This document shows, in pieces, positions 9,312-17,555 of a DNA stretch of 64,000 bases. The position numbers and the translations under genes were made by a program. Each line of letters begins with the position of its first letter. The stretch's first letter is position 1. The DNA lies in assembly GCA_030431455.1 (NCBI GenBank), contig JAUIJE010000004.1, positions 62,001 through 126,000 on the forward strand, given 5' to 3'. Below the pieces are notes generated by a model. That model saw nothing but the letters and a program-made list of their open reading frames with translations. It had not been told where the DNA came from and made no database searches. The DNA comes from a bacterium. GTDB lineage: Bacteria > Myxococcota > UBA727 > JAUIJE01.

Positions 9312-9337
9312 CTGGAGGGGCCTGACAGCCCCTCCAG
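9312..9337 (+). other. Perfect hairpin downstream of the repeat pair
   Basis: Arms CTGGAGGGGC (9312-9321) and GCCCCTCCAG (9328-9337) with loop CTGACA. It sits 24 bases from the stop codon of the minus-strand gene at 9361 and could end transcription arriving on the minus strand, but no T tract follows on either strand. Its composition echoes the hairpin at 8978, so both may be parts of the same repeat element. Confidence 0.5.
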
Positions 9338-9360
9338 CGCTGAACCCACCTCGACGTGCT

Positions 9361-10242
9361 CTAGAACCGCACGAGGCAGCCGGCGGCTTCTGCGGCCGGC
9401 CCCACCAGAGGCTCGACGACGACGCTGTAGCCGAGGTCGTTCTCTGCCTCGGCCACGACGTCGGTCTCGCGCACGTGCACCGTGGTCACCAACGCCGCGG
9501 GCTCGTCTGGGGTCTTCGCCTGGCGCTCGTCTTCTGCGGGCTCGTCTTCTGCGGGCTCGTCTTCTGCGGGCTCGTCGTCTGCGGGCTCGTCCTCGTCCAC
9601 GACCGTCGTGACCACGTGTTCGACCCGCATGTTGAACTGCACCGTCGCCCCCACCGCGTCGAAGTGGTCCTTCAGCGCCTGGACCGCGATGCCGCCGTCG
9701 ATCTGGAACACGCCGCTGTACACCTCTTCCTTGTCACGATTGATCGAGGGCTCCACGTCGGCGAAGGCCGGGCTCCAGACCGCGGTGGTGCCCACGTACT
9801 TCGTCACCCCGTTGGCGTTTTCGCTCTCCGGGATCGCCGCCGCCGACGTCATCAAGCTCCGTCCCAGCGAACGCAGGTTGCCGTCCACCGCCCGGGACAC
9901 CTCGAGGTCGCCGAACACGACGGGCTCGCTCGGCTCGGTCAGCCCGATGAAGGACCAGTCCGCGCTGACACGCACCTCTTCCCCGCCGAGGCTGGTGGCG
10001 GCCGCGCCGGGGAGCGGGCCGACCCGCGTGATCTGAAAGCAGCCCCAGAACTTGTCGTCCTCGACCTGGAAGGCGCCGTTCGATCCGCCACCGCCGCTGC
10101 CGCCGCCTTCGCCGAGGGTGAAGGAGTCTTCAAACCCGGTCGAGGTCGACGAGACCTCCGACGAGGCCACGCTCAACACCGCAAACGGCACCAACCCCAA
10201 CACGGCGATCCGCCGCATTCCATTCGACCACACATTCTGCAT
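9361..10242 (-). CDS. Secreted protein with Asp-Glu-Pro-Ala repeats, unknown function
   Basis: A 293-residue exported protein. The start at 10240-10242 is preceded by GGAGGGG and gives a signal peptide (MQNVWSNGMRRIAVLGLVPFAVLSVASS); an internal ATG at 10216-10218 would also leave one. A Gly-rich segment follows, then a beta-rich region. An acidic tandem repeat of about four DEPAE units occurs near residues 220-245, before a C-terminal domain with two Cys-free beta stretches. No recognised family. The DNA of the acidic repeat is a 15-bp tandem array and may vary in copy number. Confidence 0.6.
   Translation of the reverse strand: MQNVWSNGMRRIAVLGLVPFAVLSVASSEVSSTSTGFEDSFTLGEGGGSGGGGSNGAFQVEDDKFWGCFQITRVGPLPGAAATSLGGEEVRVSADWSFIGLTEPSEPVVFGDLEVSRAVDGNLRSLGRSLMTSAAAIPESENANGVTKYVGTTAVWSPAFADVEPSINRDKEEVYSGVFQIDGGIAVQALKDHFDAVGATVQFNMRVEHVVTTVVDEDEPADDEPAEDEPAEDEPAEDERQAKTPDEPAALVTTVHVRETDVVAEAENDLGYSVVVEPLVGPAAEAAGCLVRF
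9526..9585 (-). repeat. 15-bp tandem repeat, four units, inside a secreted-protein gene
   Basis: CTCGTCTTCTGCGGG at 9526, 9541 and 9556, with a one-base variant at 9571. The unit is a multiple of three and encodes DEPAE on the minus strand, so slippage would change length without breaking the frame. Confidence 0.9.
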
Positions 10243-10453
10243 CGCACCCCTCCAGCCGCGGACGGCCCGAGGGCTGCAAAGCCAATGCCGTCCGGCAAAC
10301 CGCGTGAACACGCCAGCCCTGCGGTCGCCCACGCCTCGACCGCGACATCGTTGTCAGCCCACCATCGTTTTGGGGGGGGCGGGTGTGGCGAAGATGTCGT
10401 GGCCCTGTCGAGCGCGCACGGCAGCGTTGATCTTGACACGCGCTGGATGCGTT

Positions 10454-11470
10454 TCAGAACTCGACGTCGTCGACCACCGAACGCCCGTCGCCGTCAAGCG
10501 CGCGGGTGGCGCGGTCGACGCGATCCCCCGAGGACTTGGTGGTGTGTTTCTCCGGCGTGGGGGGCGCCTTTTTGGGGGCGTTGACTTGGCCGGCTTTGCC
10601 CTCGGGGAGAATCATGTCGTCGAGCTGGCGCACGACCACCACGTCGACCTCGGCGATGTGCAGGTCGTCGCCTTTGCTCCCCAAGAACACGCTGTCGATG
10701 CGGAGCTTGATCTCTTTGATGTTGTCCTGGCCGACGCGCACGTACACAAAGCCGGGCTTGTCGGGCAGCCGTTGTTCGATCCGGGCCCCGCCGACGTCGA
10801 TGCCGAGGTCGTCGAAGTCGAGCCCAATGTCACTGTCGCCGAGATCTTGCGATGTGTTCGGCTGCACGCTGAGCCGGTGCAGGCGGTTGTTGGCGAAGAA
10901 CTGTTCTTCGGAGATGCCGTTGCCGGCGTAGACCCCGACGAACGCCACGGTGGACGCCCGGGGGAGCTCGATGGTCAAGGTCTCGCCAATGCCGGTGCCC
11001 TCTTTGCCCTCGGCCCAGCTGGTCTTGATGTCGCGGTCGAGGGCGCGGTCGGCGCGGTGAGCGGGTGATTTTTCACTCGATGCAGTGGCTTTGATCCCGG
11101 CGAGCACGTGCCGGGCGTCGCCGGCGAAGGCGAGGTCTTTGCCGTACTGCCAGACCTGTTTTTTGTCGCCGCCCTGATACTGGATGCCGAGACGGTCCTG
11201 GATGATTTTGATCTTGTCGCAGCCGCCGGCGAACTGGGTGTGGAACACCGGGCGTTCGACCCCGTCGTGTTTTTCGAGGACCAAAACGCCGCCGCGGCCG
11301 GTGACGTCGTCGACGTAACACAGCGCGTTCTCGGTGATGCCGTTCTTGTTGAGGTCGCCCTGTGCGGTGTCCACAATGGTGAACGCCTCGGACACGGCAT
11401 CGAGCCAAGGTGTTTCCGCGGCGGCTCCGTGGGAGCCCGCCAGCAACAGGACGACGGTCAGCGCCCTCAT
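10454..11470 (-). CDS. Secreted protein with a discoidin-like (NADase-type glycan-binding) domain
   Basis: A 338-residue protein with a signal peptide (MRALTVVLLLAGSHGAAA). The N-terminal half describes a value-reporting type domain (FTIVDTAQGDLNKNGITENALCYVDD). From about residue 125 there is an F5/8-type-C-like pattern: IKATASSEKSPAHRADRALDRDIKTSWAEG, then LTIELPRASTVAFVGVYAGN, then a predicted beta-sandwich ending IAEVDVVVV. This matches the glycan-binding domains found on extracellular bacterial proteins. The last 45 residues are charged and disordered. Ligand unknown. Its ATG has no properly spaced Shine-Dalgarno, and the possible promoter just upstream would give a leaderless message. 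Confidence 0.6.
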   Translation of the reverse strand: MRALTVVLLLAGSHGAAAETPWLDAVSEAFTIVDTAQGDLNKNGITENALCYVDDVTGRGGVLVLEKHDGVERPVFHTQFAGGCDKIKIIQDRLGIQYQGGDKKQVWQYGKDLAFAGDARHVLAGIKATASSEKSPAHRADRALDRDIKTSWAEGKEGTGIGETLTIELPRASTVAFVGVYAGNGISEEQFFANNRLHRLSVQPNTSQDLGDSDIGLDFDDLGIDVGGARIEQRLPDKPGFVYVRVGQDNIKEIKLRIDSVFLGSKGDDLHIAEVDVVVVRQLDDMILPEGKAGQVNAPKKAPPTPEKHTTKSSGDRVDRATRALDGDGRSVVDDVEF

Positions 11471-11474
11471 CCCT

Positions 11475-11504
11475 CTAGTATTGATCCGTCAACCGCGGAG
11501 TCAA
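11475..11504 (-). promoter_or_regulatory. Possible promoter of the discoidin-like gene
   Basis: Read on the minus strand: TTGACT (11504-11499), 18 bases, then TACTAG (11480-11475), only four bases before the ATG at 11470. If real, transcription would begin at or beside the start codon. The minus-10 match is weak. Confidence 0.25.
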
Positions 11505-11577
11505 TTTCCCAGCGAACATACTGTGATCATTGTACTTTTTCCGTGGCCGTCGCGGCTCAGATGGGTACATTGCGGCG

Positions 11578-12771
11578 GTGACCGCCCTGGTGACCTCCGG
11601 ACATCGACGCCCCGCCTTGGCTGCGGTCCGGTCCCTGGGGCGCGCGAAGGTCGCGGTGGCGGTGTGCGCGCCCCACCGGCCGGCCCTGAGTTTTTGGTCG
11701 CGGTACGCCACGAGCACGGTCCTCGTGCCGTCGGCCGAGGACAACCCGGTTCTGTTTGCCGACGCCGTGGCCTTCGAGGTCACCGGGCGAGCGGTGCGCT
11801 GTGTGCTCGCCGGCGGCGACGCCGACCTCGCGGCCCTGTCGAGCAAACGGGGGACGTTCACCGAGGAGGTCGCGCGCATGTTGCCCCGCGAGGAGGCGGT
11901 GGCCCGGGTGTTGCGGCGGGGGACGTTGCTCGACCTGGCGAGAAGTCTCGGGGTCCCGTGCGTGGCCCAGCTGCGGATCGACGCGGCCGGCGACGTCGAG
12001 CCCGCGCTTCGGGAGACGGTCAAGCTCGGCCTGCCCGCGTTGGTCCGGCCGTTGGCGGGGCCGGACGACTCGCTCGGCCGGGATGAAGACGCCATCCCCG
12101 TGCTCGACATCGCCGAGCTGCGCAAGCTGCTCTATGTCCGCGAAGACCTCGTCGAGAACGGGTGTTTGATCGAGCCCCGGTCGTCGGGCCCGGTGCGCGG
12201 ATACGGGGTGGTGTGCCGCGGGGGTGAGCCGGTGTGCGAGGTGTTCCAGCGCCGGCTGCGCGAGCGCAAGGTCCTGTCCGGGGTCAGCGCGGTGGCCGAG
12301 ACCACCGGTCCCGTCGCGCCCATCCGGGAACACGCGCGGCATTTGCTCGCGGCGTTGCGGTGGCAGGGACCGGCGCAGTTGGAGTTCATCGAGACCCCCC
12401 GCGGGCCGCAGCTGGTGCAGATGGTGGGTCGGTTGTGGGGGTCGGTGGCGTTGGCCGGCGCCGCCGGGGTCGACGTGCCGTTGATCTGTTACCGCCTCGC
12501 GGTGGGCGAGACGGTGACCCCGGGGCGGGTGGCCGCGTCGGGGCACCGGTTGCGGTGGATGATGGGCGACGTGCTGCAGGCCTGGGACAAGGTGCGGGGC
12601 TCGCGCGGCGCGCGCCACACCCGTTTGGCCGACCGCGTCGGGGCGGTGGCGCGGGTGCTGGACCCGCGTGAGTTCAAAGGCACGATGACCGATGTGTTCG
12701 CTCCCGACGATCCAATGCCGTTTGTGTACGAGCTGCAAGGCACCGGGCGGCATCTCAAAGACACGATCTGA
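11578..12771 (+). CDS. ATP-grasp domain protein (carboxylate-amine-ligase-like)
   Basis: A 397-residue protein starting at GTG 11578, the first in-frame start giving the expected Rossmann-like N-terminus (ALVTSGHRRPALAAVRSLGRAKVAVAVC). The middle contains a lid/ATP-binding pattern (GLPALVRPLAGPDDS; LIEPRSSGPVRGYGVVCRGGEPV). The C-terminal half has QLEFIETPRGPQLVQMVGRLWGS, equivalent to the metal-binding (E.N/G.R) strand of ATP-grasp enzymes. Such stand-alone enzymes ligate carboxylates to amines or modify polysaccharides or peptides. No partner gene is adjacent: it is divergent from the discoidin-like gene and 247 bases upstream of the peptidoglycan-binding gene. Substrate unknown. Confidence 0.65.
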   Translation: MTALVTSGHRRPALAAVRSLGRAKVAVAVCAPHRPALSFWSRYATSTVLVPSAEDNPVLFADAVAFEVTGRAVRCVLAGGDADLAALSSKRGTFTEEVARMLPREEAVARVLRRGTLLDLARSLGVPCVAQLRIDAAGDVEPALRETVKLGLPALVRPLAGPDDSLGRDEDAIPVLDIAELRKLLYVREDLVENGCLIEPRSSGPVRGYGVVCRGGEPVCEVFQRRLRERKVLSGVSAVAETTGPVAPIREHARHLLAALRWQGPAQLEFIETPRGPQLVQMVGRLWGSVALAGAAGVDVPLICYRLAVGETVTPGRVAASGHRLRWMMGDVLQAWDKVRGSRGARHTRLADRVGAVARVLDPREFKGTMTDVFAPDDPMPFVYELQGTGRHLKDTI

Positions 12772-13018
12772 CGACGTGACCCGCGGCTGATGTAGGCAAC
12801 GGTACGTCTCAGTGCGCGTGATCTCGGGCACGGTGGGCCGTCAGGAAGACCAAGGATGTTTCAGACGCGCCCGACGGGAAGCGTACTACCCAGTCACGAT
12901 TGACCTTTTTGTGAATACCTACATGTCGGATGGGCGATGCCGGCCCGGGCCCTGGCCGAACGGCCCGCCGCACCGCCGATACATCCCCCGTGACACACAC
13001 ACACACAGGAGCCTTCCC

Positions 13019-15541
13019 ATGACCGTCACCCGCGTCAGCCCCACCCGGACCCAGAGCACCACCCAAGCCCGCCCCGTTCAGCGCGGGGACAAGGGCGCGG
13101 CGGTTCGGTCCCTGCAACAAAACCTGCATAAACATGGCGAGGGGGCCAAGGTCGGCACCGTCGACGGAGACTTCGGTCCCAAGACCGCCGCCGGCCTCCG
13201 GTCGTTCCAGGACAAGCAGCTGTCCCAGCTCCAGACCCGCATCTCCTCGTCGTCGTCCGACAACCAAGCGATTCGCCTGAGCCAACAAGCCAACACCCTG
13301 CGGGCCGAGCGCGATCAGGGCGTGGCCGGGCCGGAGACCCAGCGTTTGTTGGCGCGGGACCCGGTGGCCGCCCCCACCCCGACCCCCGACCTCCCCGACC
13401 GCGCCGCGACCACCACCGTCGGCGGCGACCCGTCGGTGGCCGCCCCGCCGCCCCAGGTGAGCCAGGCCCCGCCGTCGCTGGCACGCGGCCTGACCAACCC
13501 CGCCGAGATCGATCGGCAATCCGGCGTGCGCTACGATGAGACCGCCGGGGCGCAGAACAATGCCATTGACACCGCCCAGCGTGCGACGGTGTCCCGGGGC
13601 TCGGCGGGGCAAGATGTGCGCGACGTCCAGACGCTGCTCAACCAGCAGGGCTACGACTCCGGCCCCGTCGACGGCCAGTTCGGGCCCAAGACCGACGCGG
13701 CGGTGCGCCGGTTCCAGACCGACAAAAACCTCGCGGTCGACGGCATCGTCGGCCCCCACACCTGGGCCGCGCTCGGGGCGGGGCAGACCCCGGCCACCAC
13801 CGCGGCCGCGCCCACGACCCCGGCCGCCCCGTCGTCGACCCCGAGCGCACTGGACGTGTCCCGGCAGCGGGCGGAAGGTCTCGAGCGGGACTTCCGGGCC
13901 GCGCAAGAGCACGAGCGCGAGCCCGACCTCACCACCGCGAAGAACAACCTGGGCGACCACCTCGAGAACGACCTGATTCCCAAGCTCGAGGCGCGGCAGA
14001 CCCAACTCGGCCAGGAGATCTTCCGCGGGGTGGAGCACGGCCAAGACGTCTCGGGGGCCCAGGCGCGCTACGATGCCAATGCCACTGAGTTGAGCGAGGC
14101 GCGCGCTCTGCTCGACGAAGCCCGGGGCAATCCCATCAACCGCAACACCGGCTCGGGCGTGCTCGATCCCGGGGCGGGCTTCGACCCCGCCCACCCGCCG
14201 GCCAACTACGAGGCGCGGGTCACCGCCCCCAACGGCACGTCCTACGATGTCAATGTGTCTGCAGCGGCGGAGACGTCCCTCGGGCCCAACGGCGAGAGCG
14301 CGGTGACCCTCGAGATCTCCCGCAGCGAGGCGCTGGGCCTCAACGGGGGGGCCGAGATCGGCGTGGGCGGCGTCGAAGGCGGCGTATTCGCAGGCGAGAA
14401 CATGACCTACAGCGTCACCATTCCCGAGGAGCACTACGAAAGAGTGCTCGCGGGCCAGGCGCCGTTCCCGGACCCGGGGAATTTGTCGACCCTGCCCAAC
14501 GGCAGTTCGGTGTTGCTCCGGTCCGAGGACTTCGCCGGCCACGAGGTCGCGGGCAGCTACGGGGCCTTCGGCATCGGCACCGACCACACCAACGCCCAGG
14601 GCACGGCTGTGGGGCTCCAGGTCAACGACGGCAACGTCCGGGTGTTGGCGGGGCCGACCGAAGCGGTGACCAACGGCGTCGAGCTCGGGCTCGGCGGCGC
14701 GATCGGGCCGGACCAGTTCCAGATCGGGGCCGAGCTCACCCTCGGGGGGTCGACCACGCTGCGCAACTCTGAGCTGGCCTTCGCGGACATCTCGTCCGCG
14801 TCGGGCCAGGCCGCCTACGAGGACTTCCTGCGCACCGGCAATGTGCCTGCAGCAGGGACCACCGGGGTGGGCACCGCGGGCACCATTCGCCAGGTGGACA
14901 TCAACTCCCAGGCGTCGGTGGGCGGGAGCATCCAGGTCGGGCCTCTCGAGGTCGGCGGCACCTTGCTCGAGGGCCGCGCGGTCAACGGCACCCACACCGA
15001 GGTGAGCTACAACGACGGCAGCCGCGAAGTGTCCGGTCTCATCGAGGAAGGCGGGGTCAGCACCTTCGCCAACGCGACCTACGACCCGTCGGGCCGCGAG
15101 ACCAGCCGCGAGTCCGGCTTGCTCCTCGACGCGGTGGACAGCAGCTACGGCGGGAGCCTTGGCGCCGCGTTTGGCGAGCCCACCCAGGACATCGCCTACG
15201 ACGCGCAGCTGCAGTTCTCTCCGCAGCAGTACGGCCAACTTCGCGACCGGGCCATCGACGGCCTCGCCGACAGCGGGCTGTATTCCGACGAGCAGATCCA
15301 GGCGCTGCGCGATGGCCCCGACGCCAACGGCAACTTCCCAGGTTTTGACCCCTTCACCGGCAACCCGGTGACCGATCAGTTGCTCAACCACACCAACGTC
15401 GACGATTTCCTCAACTCGCCGGCGATCCGCTTCGGGGGCCCGACCACCGTCGCCGACGGACTGGTGCGCATCTGGGCCGGCACCCAGGATCAAGGCCCGT
15501 TGCCCGGCAGCCTCGACGTGTACAACAACGATCGCAGCTGA
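13019..15541 (+). CDS. Double peptidoglycan-binding-domain protein with large unknown C-terminal module
   Basis: An 840-residue protein without a signal peptide. It contains two PG_binding_1 domains: residues about 20-65 (VQRGDKGAAVRSLQQNL...VDGDFGPKTAAGLRSFQ) and about 190-255 (VSRGSAGQDVRDVQTLL...VDGQFGPKTDAAVRRFQ...VDGIVGPHTWAAL). The domains are separated by Pro/Ala-rich linkers, followed by a charged helical segment (about 275-375). From about residue 379 to the end lies a module of roughly 460 residues that is clearly shared with the next gene (motifs PFPDP.(N/D)LSTLP, V(N/Q)DGNVRV.AGPTEAV, AGTIRQVDI, DQGPL.G.L). CAGGAG precedes the ATG at 13019. No catalytic motif is evident. Lack of a signal peptide suggests delivery by a specialised route, or release by lysis. 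Confidence 0.75.
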   Translation: MTVTRVSPTRTQSTTQARPVQRGDKGAAVRSLQQNLHKHGEGAKVGTVDGDFGPKTAAGLRSFQDKQLSQLQTRISSSSSDNQAIRLSQQANTLRAERDQGVAGPETQRLLARDPVAAPTPTPDLPDRAATTTVGGDPSVAAPPPQVSQAPPSLARGLTNPAEIDRQSGVRYDETAGAQNNAIDTAQRATVSRGSAGQDVRDVQTLLNQQGYDSGPVDGQFGPKTDAAVRRFQTDKNLAVDGIVGPHTWAALGAGQTPATTAAAPTTPAAPSSTPSALDVSRQRAEGLERDFRAAQEHEREPDLTTAKNNLGDHLENDLIPKLEARQTQLGQEIFRGVEHGQDVSGAQARYDANATELSEARALLDEARGNPINRNTGSGVLDPGAGFDPAHPPANYEARVTAPNGTSYDVNVSAAAETSLGPNGESAVTLEISRSEALGLNGGAEIGVGGVEGGVFAGENMTYSVTIPEEHYERVLAGQAPFPDPGNLSTLPNGSSVLLRSEDFAGHEVAGSYGAFGIGTDHTNAQGTAVGLQVNDGNVRVLAGPTEAVTNGVELGLGGAIGPDQFQIGAELTLGGSTTLRNSELAFADISSASGQAAYEDFLRTGNVPAAGTTGVGTAGTIRQVDINSQASVGGSIQVGPLEVGGTLLEGRAVNGTHTEVSYNDGSREVSGLIEEGGVSTFANATYDPSGRETSRESGLLLDAVDSSYGGSLGAAFGEPTQDIAYDAQLQFSPQQYGQLRDRAIDGLADSGLYSDEQIQALRDGPDANGNFPGFDPFTGNPVTDQLLNHTNVDDFLNSPAIRFGGPTTVADGLVRIWAGTQDQGPLPGSLDVYNNDRS

Positions 15542-15560
15542 ACGCGCCGCACCGGCCCCG

Positions 15561-15595
15561 CGCCCCGACGTGCCGCATCGCGTCGGGGCGCTTTT
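15561..15595 (+). terminator. Intrinsic terminator after the first paralogue
   Basis: Stem CGCCCCGACG (15561-15570) with CGTCGGGGCG (15581-15590), a 10-base loop, then CTTTTT. It lies 20 bases past the stop, so the two paralogues are probably transcribed separately. Confidence 0.9.
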
Positions 15596-15728
15596 TGGCG
15601 CGCGCCACCTTGGTCGACGTGTGACCTCGCCCACAGCGCGGCGTGCTCACAGCGGAGTTTCAGCGTTCGGCGCCGGGGGCTTGCCATAATGAACGACGTC
15701 ACAAGGCGCGACAGCGCGGGAGGTCTTC

Positions 15729-17540
15729 ATGTCGGTCAGCGGAGCAGGCGGTTCTTCTTCTTCTTCGTCCTCGAGCTCGTCCCGGTCATCGGGCGCGGAC
15801 CGCTCGAGCCAATCGGACCGCAGCTCTTCGACACGGGATTCCACATCCACCCGCGACGCCTCCTCGGCCCGCGACGCGTCGCCCACGCCCTCCACCTCGA
15901 CGGTGGACCAAGAAGCGCCCACGCCGGATCTGCCCTCGCGCGAGGCGGAAAAGGCGGTGGGCAAAACCGACAAGGTCTCGGCCCCGCCCGCCACCGCCAC
16001 CCCCGAGGCGATGAGCCTGAGCAAAGGCCTGCAGAACGCGCCGACCCCCGACGCGGCGCCCGCCGCGCCCGCCGCCGACGCGCCCCCCGCCACCCCCGAC
16101 GCGCCCGCGGCCCTCGACGCGCCCGCGGCCGACGCTCCCCCCGCGGTGGACGCCGCGCCGGCCGAGGCGCCCCCCGCGGGCCCGGGCGTTCTCGACGCGG
16201 GCTTTGACCCGCAAAACCCCCCCGCCGCGTTCGACGCCGAGGTCACCGTGGGGGGCGTGGGGAAATACGCGGTCACGGTCAACGCCACCAACAACGAAGC
16301 GGTGGGCATCGACGGCGAAAAGACAGTGACATTGGACATCACCCGCACCGAGATGGGCGGGGCGGCGGTGCCGGGCAAAGTCGGCGCGGTGGGCGTGGAG
16401 GGGGCCAAGCTCGAGGGCACCGAGGTCTCGTACAGCGTGACCATGCCCGCGGCGGAGTACGAAAAGGTCGTGGCCGGTGACGCGCCGTTCCCCGACCCCG
16501 CCGATCTGTCGACGTTGCCCGACGGCACCACGGTGACGATGCGGGCCGAGGACCTGGCCCAGACCCGCATGGGCGCCAGCCTCGGCCCCTTGTCGGTGGG
16601 CAACCGCCTCACCAGCATGGAGGGCACGTCGATCGGTCTGCAGGTCCAGGACGGCAACGTGCGCGTCTTCGCCGGGCCCACCGAAGCGGTGCACCAGGGC
16701 ATCGAGCTCGGGGTGGGCGGCGAAATCGGCGCTGGCGACTTCAAGGTCGGCGGCAAGTTCACCGTGGGGGCGAGCAAGACCTTGCGGGACGCGGAGATGC
16801 AGTTCGCGGACCTGTCGAAGACCGAGGGCCAAGCCGCGTACGAGTCGTTTTTGGCCTCAGGGGAAGTCCCCGCCCCCGGGACCGAGGGCGTGCTCAACGC
16901 GGGCACCATCCGCCAGGTCGACATCAGCCAATCCAACGGCATTGGGGGCTCGGTGAGCCTCGGTGCGCTCGAGCTCAACGGCAGCATCCTGCCGGGCCAA
17001 AGCGTCGATGGCAGCCTCACCGAGGTGACCTTCGCCGACGGCCGGCGCGAACTCACCGGCACCGTGGTCGAGGACGGGGTGACGTTGTTCGCGGAGACGT
17101 CGTTCAGCGCGGGGGGCCAAATGGTCGACCGCCGCACCGGCATCGTGCTCGACGGGGTCGACCAGAGCTTTGGCGGGCTGCTGGGCGAATCGTTCGGCGT
17201 GGACAGCCAAAACGTGGCGCACGACGCCCAGGTGGTGATCGGGGCCCAGGAGTTCGACCAATGGCGCGAGCGCGCCCTCGACACCCTGGGCCGGCAAGGG
17301 TTCGACCCCGCCACCGTGGACGCCATCCGCAACGGGCAAATCAGTGGCTACGACCTGCCGTCGACCGGCAACCCCGTGGTCAACTCATTGCTCGGGGCCC
17401 AAAACGTCGACGAGTTCTTGGCCGACCCGCAGCTGCGGCTGGGCAACAGCAACACCCTCGTCAACGGTCTGGTCGGCATGTACAGCATGACCAGCGACCA
17501 GGGACCGCTCGCGGGCGAGCTGTCCCTGTGGGACGACTGA
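15729..17540 (+). CDS. Paralogue of the peptidoglycan-binding protein, Ser/Asp-rich N-terminus
   Basis: A 603-residue protein. The first 60 residues are Ser/Arg/Asp-rich, then comes a Pro/Ala/Asp-rich tract to about residue 150. The remainder aligns along its whole length with the C-terminal module of the gene before it: GVLDAGFDP..PPA, SYSVTMPAAEYEKVVAGDAPFPDPADLSTLPDG, VQDGNVRVFAGPTEAV, LNAGTIRQVDIS, ending MTSDQGPLAGELSLWDD. The PG_binding domains are absent. No signal peptide or membrane segment. The tandem arrangement points to duplication followed by exchange of the N-terminal half. Function unknown. The stop is 15 bases from the convergent stop of the phosphate transporter. Confidence 0.7.
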   Translation: MSVSGAGGSSSSSSSSSSRSSGADRSSQSDRSSSTRDSTSTRDASSARDASPTPSTSTVDQEAPTPDLPSREAEKAVGKTDKVSAPPATATPEAMSLSKGLQNAPTPDAAPAAPAADAPPATPDAPAALDAPAADAPPAVDAAPAEAPPAGPGVLDAGFDPQNPPAAFDAEVTVGGVGKYAVTVNATNNEAVGIDGEKTVTLDITRTEMGGAAVPGKVGAVGVEGAKLEGTEVSYSVTMPAAEYEKVVAGDAPFPDPADLSTLPDGTTVTMRAEDLAQTRMGASLGPLSVGNRLTSMEGTSIGLQVQDGNVRVFAGPTEAVHQGIELGVGGEIGAGDFKVGGKFTVGASKTLRDAEMQFADLSKTEGQAAYESFLASGEVPAPGTEGVLNAGTIRQVDISQSNGIGGSVSLGALELNGSILPGQSVDGSLTEVTFADGRRELTGTVVEDGVTLFAETSFSAGGQMVDRRTGIVLDGVDQSFGGLLGESFGVDSQNVAHDAQVVIGAQEFDQWRERALDTLGRQGFDPATVDAIRNGQISGYDLPSTGNPVVNSLLGAQNVDEFLADPQLRLGNSNTLVNGLVGMYSMTSDQGPLAGELSLWDD

Positions 17541-17555
17541 CCCACCCGCGGCGGG

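Noticed and set aside
12900-12925. Sigma-70 promoter TTGACC upstream of the peptidoglycan-binding gene
   Set aside because: No minus-10-like hexamer at 16 to 18 bases; the nearest AT-rich hexamers are at 13 to 14.
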